Shown here one piece after another: positions 42,784-46,010 of a stretch of DNA of 46,010 nucleotides. Every line of letters starts with the position of its first letter. Within the stretch, counting starts at the first letter, position 1. The position numbers were made by a program, and so were the translations under genes. The stretch is from Actinomycetota bacterium. Lineage in GTDB: Bacteria; Actinomycetota; Thermoleophilia; Gaiellales; Gaiellaceae. The notes under the pieces were generated by a model, which saw nothing but the letters and a program-made list of their open reading frames with translations, did not search any database and was not told where the DNA came from. The DNA is taken from assembly GCA_003152275.1 (NCBI GenBank), contig PLZU01000105.1, positions 1-46,010 on the forward strand, read 5' to 3'.

Positions 42784-43525
42784 AGTCAAAGGAGTGACCA
42801 AGTCCTTCGCGGGCGTTCACGCGCTCGAGGACGTCGAGTTGACCGTCAAAGCCGGTCAGTTCGTCAGCATCATCGGCCCGAACGGCTCTGGCAAGACCAC
42901 ACTCTTCAATTGCATCAGCGGCTTTCTCCGACCGGACAACGGCACCATCACGTTCGAAGGCCGCCCGATCGCCGGCCGGCAGCCGTTCCAGATCGCACAT
43001 CTCGGCCTGGTCAGGACCTTCCAATCAGTCCGACTATTTGGACAGCTGACCGCGCTCGAGAATCTCGCCGTCGCCGTGCAGCAACACCAAGGCGACTCGA
43101 CACTCGGCCGCTTCTTCCGTACGCGTACGATCCGCCGCCACGAGGCGGAGGCCGTCGCCCACGCAGAAGAGCTCCTCGAGCGCGTCAACCTCGAGCAGCA
43201 TCGCTCGACACCCGCAGCGGAACTGTCATATGGGCAGCGCAAGCTACTTTCGATCGCCGCTGCGCTCATGGCACGGCCGAAGCTTGTTCTTCTCGACGAA
43301 CCGACAGCCGCCGTCAACCCCACAGCGATCCTCTCGATCAGAGATATCCTGCGCGAGCTCCACCAGGAAGGCCAGACGATCTTGCTCGTCGAGCACAACA
43401 TGCAGTTCGTCATGGATCTCTCCGAACACGTTGTCGTGCTCGATGCAGGGCAGAAGATCGCCGAAGGAAGCCCACGAGAGGTTCGTGAAGATAAGCGCGT
43501 CTTGGAGGCCTACCTTGGAACCTGA
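42776..43525 (+). CDS. livG: Branched-chain amino acid ABC ATPase LivG
   Basis: A 249-residue ATPase: Walker A GPNGSGKTT near residue 37, signature ELSYGQRKLLSIAAALM, Walker B LVLLDEPTAAVNP and switch His in LVEHNM. The VNP after Walker B is typical of LivG. GTG 42776 overlaps LivM by eight bases. Confidence 0.93.
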   Translation: MLEVKGVTKSFAGVHALEDVELTVKAGQFVSIIGPNGSGKTTLFNCISGFLRPDNGTITFEGRPIAGRQPFQIAHLGLVRTFQSVRLFGQLTALENLAVAVQQHQGDSTLGRFFRTRTIRRHEAEAVAHAEELLERVNLEQHRSTPAAELSYGQRKLLSIAAALMARPKLVLLDEPTAAVNPTAILSIRDILRELHQEGQTILLVEHNMQFVMDLSEHVVVLDAGQKIAEGSPREVREDKRVLEAYLGT

Positions 43526-44261
43526 CGCCGTCCTCACGGTCTCCGACCTGCATGCCGGGTATGGCGATCTCGACATCCTGCACGGCATCGACCTCACAGT
43601 TCGCCATGGCGTCACGACCGTCATCGGCCCGAACGGCGCCGGCAAGTCGACACTGCTTAAAGCGATCTTCGGTATGGCAAACACGACGAAGGGCACTGTC
43701 TACCTCAGCGGCACCGATCTGCTGCGGCTCTCCAATCGACGGCTTCTCGCGGCGGGCGTCTCCTTCGTGCCGCAGGGCCGCTGCAACTTCCCCCGGATGT
43801 CCGTCCAGGAGAACCTCGAGATGGGAGCGTTTACACTGCCGCAGCGCCAAGCACGCGAGGCCGTCTCATCAATCTACGATCGATTCGAACTGTTGTCCGC
43901 AAAACGCGAACAACTGGCAGGCGAATTGAGTGGGGGCCAACAGCAGGTGCTCGAGATGGCGATGTCTCTCGTTACAAGTCCCCGCCTCCTCCTCATCGAT
44001 GAGCCCTCACTCGGACTCGCGCCGATGACGCTCAAGATGGTCCTCGACGAAGTGAAGTCCATCAGTGAGCAAGGCGTCACGGTTCTGATGGTCGAGCAGA
44101 ACGCTCGCCAAGCACTCGAGCGCTCCGATTGGGGTGTCGTGCTCGAACTCGGACGCAAGGCGCTAGAGGGCACCGGCCCGGACTTGCTCAACGACGCACG
44201 CCTCGCCGACCTCTACCTCGGCGGGGCTGCGCTCAGCGAGACGGCGGTAGGCGATGAGTGA
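43515..44261 (+). CDS. livF: Branched-chain amino acid ABC ATPase LivF
   Basis: A 248-residue ATPase starting at TTG 43515, chosen because GGAGG lies upstream and the frame further up is a shadow of LivG. Walker A GPNGAGKST, signature ELSGGQQQVLEMAMSL, Walker B LLLIDEPSLGLAP, switch His position replaced by Gln in MVEQNA, normal for LivF. Overlaps LivG and IclR starts at both ends. Confidence 0.93.
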   Translation: MEPDAVLTVSDLHAGYGDLDILHGIDLTVRHGVTTVIGPNGAGKSTLLKAIFGMANTTKGTVYLSGTDLLRLSNRRLLAAGVSFVPQGRCNFPRMSVQENLEMGAFTLPQRQAREAVSSIYDRFELLSAKREQLAGELSGGQQQVLEMAMSLVTSPRLLLIDEPSLGLAPMTLKMVLDEVKSISEQGVTVLMVEQNARQALERSDWGVVLELGRKALEGTGPDLLNDARLADLYLGGAALSETAVGDE

Positions 44262-45084
44262 ACGCGTAACTCGCGCCTCCCAACTCGCGGCATCTTCACT
44301 CAGCGACAGTGACGCTAGGCGGGGGCAGCCGCCTAACAAGGCCCTCGCACACGCGCTTCGCGTCCTCGACCTGTTCGCCGACGGCTCGGCTCCTCTCGGC
44401 GTCACCGAGATCTCTAGGAGTGTCGGTCTCGACAAGAGCACCGTGTCACGGATAGTCACCACGCTTGGTCAACATGGCTACCTCGACCGATCCGGCGACG
44501 GCCGCCGATACCAAGTCGGGCCCACGGCGTGGCTTGTCGGAATCCGCTACCGCCTCGGGCTCCTGCTCGCCGAAACCTCCCGCGTCGCCATGGCGGATGT
44601 TCTTCGCCGCTTCCCCGGAACTACCGGCTACGCCGGCGTCCTGCATCAACATGAGGTCTGCTACGTCGCGGTCGTCGACGGGCCGGAAGCGCAACGCGTC
44701 CATCTCGAGCTCGGGGAGCGAACGCCCGCTCCGATGATCGCGCTCGGCCGGGTCATGCTCGCCCACCTACCGACAGACGAACTCACAGAGTGGCTCGCAC
44801 ACCTATCGCCTGCGGATCTCCCACCGCGGTTCCTGACGCGCGGGTCCCTACTCGACGAACTCGACCGGGTTCGCGAGCAAGGCTACGCAATCAACGAAGG
44901 TGACCACGACCCAGAGATCGGCGCCATCGCCGCCCCAGTCTTCGCAAGCGACGGCCTACTCATCGGTGGCATCGCAATCGACTTCCTCACCCGCGATGCG
45001 ACTCCCGCTCTCTACACAGAGCTCGCGCCCGCGGTCACGACGACTGCAGTGCAGATCCAGCGGATCCTCGCAGCGCTTGAGTAA
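44254..45084 (+). CDS. IclR family transcriptional regulator
   Basis: A 276-residue regulator: winged helix-turn-helix in about residues 28-90 (ALRVLDLFADG, VTEISRSVGLDKSTVSRIV) and a C-terminal effector-binding domain (VDGPEAQRVHLELGERTPAP, DPEIGAIAAPVF). Its ATG overlaps the LivF stop, so it is made with the transporter and probably controls it by feedback. The duplicated GTTGC-N7-GCAAC palindrome in the divergent promoter region is its likely site. Confidence 0.93.
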   Translation: MSERVTRASQLAASSLSDSDARRGQPPNKALAHALRVLDLFADGSAPLGVTEISRSVGLDKSTVSRIVTTLGQHGYLDRSGDGRRYQVGPTAWLVGIRYRLGLLLAETSRVAMADVLRRFPGTTGYAGVLHQHEVCYVAVVDGPEAQRVHLELGERTPAPMIALGRVMLAHLPTDELTEWLAHLSPADLPPRFLTRGSLLDELDRVREQGYAINEGDHDPEIGAIAAPVFASDGLLIGGIAIDFLTRDATPALYTELAPAVTTTAVQIQRILAALE

Positions 45085-45179
45085 CAAACACACACGCGGG
45101 CCTTCCGAGCGAAGCACATCCGTTGACCCCACACGTTCTGCGTTGGCGTCAGCTTGTCGAGCACGCCCAGGCGTTAGCT

Positions 45180-45324
45180 GGCTGGCGCCATGGTGCTTGG
45201 CGAGCGCGCCGGCCTCCTTGAAGGAATCGAAGAATCCACGGTCACTGACCGACACCAGAAGTCCGGCGCCCGCTGCGCCCTTGTGCAAGGTCTCGATCTC
45301 GCATTCGCTGAATGTCTCGCTCAC
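45180..45324 (-). pseudogene. 5' fragment of a small unknown gene
   Basis: Minus-strand frame from GTG 45324 with GAGGGA upstream reads SETFSECEIETLHKGAAGAG and then VSDRGFFDSFKEAGALAKHH, clearly protein-like, before changing to low-quality sequence near 45180. I do not recognise the family by name. Looks like the first 48 codons of a gene whose rest was deleted. Confidence 0.35.
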
Positions 45325-45477
45325 GTTGACGCCGTCCCTCGTCTCGATTTGGGACAGGTGTGCCTACACACGCGCCTCAGGCTGCTGCGTGACACGCGAA
45401 CGCAGCGAGCTCAGACAGCTGCCAGGGCACACAGTCCGTCGACGATCGGTCTAACCTCACCCGCCCATTTCTCAAGG

Positions 45478-45885
45478 AAGCGCGGGTTCGAGGTCGTCGA
45501 CACTGACGAGCCCGGCTGGACCGACTGGTGCGATGAGGGTGGCGGGTACCTCTGGCGCGAAGAGCGAATCGCTGAGCTGCTTGCCGAGGAGCGCCGGCGG
45601 ACGTTGTACGTCTCCGGCACCGTCGCGAACCAGGGGCGCTTCTACCCGCAGTTCGTTGCCGTCGTACTGCTTTCCGCACCTGCCGACGTCCTCTTAGGCC
45701 GGATCGAGCGCAGGACGACCAACCAGTACGGTAAGGCCGCCGCCGAGCGGGAGGCAATCCTCCGACACCTCGCAGAGGCCGAACCACTGCTTCACGCGAC
45801 CTGCACGCATGAGATCGATGCGACCCAGCCGATCGAGGGGATGGTTGCCGAACTCGTAGCGATCGGCATTGGTGCCGACGCGTAG
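45478..45885 (+). pseudogene. N-terminally truncated P-loop kinase-like gene
   Basis: From 45478 the frame reads RGFEVVDTDEPGW, then YLWREERIAELL, LYVSGTVANQGRFYP, VVLLSAPADVLLGRIERRT and HEIDATQP, the body of an AAA/shikimate-kinase-like P-loop protein. The expected Walker A loop and first strand, about 20 residues that should precede RGFEVVDTD, are missing; upstream sequence in the same frame is unrelated. So the gene is a 5'-truncated remnant, cut by the same rearrangement as the fragment at 45180-45324. Confidence 0.65.
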
Positions 45886-45959
45886 ACGGCGTCAGAAGCG
45901 CTGCCTGCGCAAGCGTGCTTGCCCTACCCCCCGTCAGACCAAATAGCGTTAGGAGAACG

Positions 45960-46010
45960 GTGTCCGGAGAAGCTGCTGAAGAGACTAAGAACTCATTTCA
46001 GATTGAGCTT
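45960..46010 (+). CDS. Start of a gene cut by the right edge
   Basis: GTG 45960 is preceded by AGGAG at ideal spacing (AGGAGaacgGTG) and opens a frame reading VSGEAAEETKNSFQIEL to the window end. Polar, acidic N-terminus; too short to identify. Confidence 0.5.
   Translation, partial: MSGEAAEETKNSFQIEL

Overview
The window is high-GC DNA with dense, overlapping operons, many GTG/TTG starts and several promoters whose -10 box lies only 6-8 bases before the start codon, which implies leaderless mRNAs. Together with the gene families present, this suggests a soil or freshwater actinobacterium, perhaps of the Thermoleophilia type (inference; there is no rRNA here to settle it). Almost everything is accessory catabolism: small-molecule uptake, dehydrogenases, hydrolases and their regulators. 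I see no tRNA, rRNA, CRISPR array or intact mobile element.

Layout. 1-3200: start of a membrane protein running off the left edge, a long gene-poor stretch, a rhodanese-type sulfurtransferase, and a REP-like palindrome beside an unrecognised ORF. 3213-10312 (minus strand): Gfo/Idh/MocA oxidoreductase, zinc alcohol dehydrogenase, then an internal promoter driving an AhpD/CMD protein, a DddP-like M24 protein, a D-2-hydroxyacid dehydrogenase, an SDR and a DRE-TIM (isopropylmalate/homocitrate synthase-like) lyase. 10405-16161: LysR regulator and a form II CoxL-type molybdenum hydroxylase whose large subunit is divergent from its FeS and FAD subunits, then an ACMSD-like amidohydrolase. 16261-23353: CocE-type hydrolase, a second D-2-hydroxyacid dehydrogenase divergent from a second M24 protein, an MFS exporter and a second ACMSD-like amidohydrolase.

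23495-34291 is a carbohydrate-type ABC importer locus (ATPase, binding protein, two permeases) interleaved with three tandem-Dabb proteins, an SDR, a close creatininase homologue, an arginase-fold ureohydrolase with a Cys in place of the first metal-binding His, an EamA transporter and a nitrilase-fold protein. 34322-35498 is decayed and holds an IS110-type transposase remnant. 35499-45084 is a coherent branched-chain-amino-acid-type (Liv) uptake locus: two divergent operons (binding protein / threonine-synthase-like / M24, and M24 / LivHMGF / IclR regulator) around a symmetric promoter region carrying two copies of a GTTGC-N7-GCAAC palindrome. 45085-46010 has two truncated gene remnants and the start of a new gene.

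The most interesting signals are: (1) a near-identical promoter/operator module in front of two separate loci that both pair an M24 protein with a D-2-hydroxyacid dehydrogenase, each followed by a leaderless small ORF; (2) the creatininase / Cys-ligand ureohydrolase / tandem-Dabb / ABC transporter locus, a candidate uptake and degradation system for a cyclic or guanidino compound; (3) the mirrored IclR-type operator arrangement in the Liv locus; (4) four M24-fold proteins in 35 kb, one with a DddP-type rather than an aminopeptidase-type metal site.
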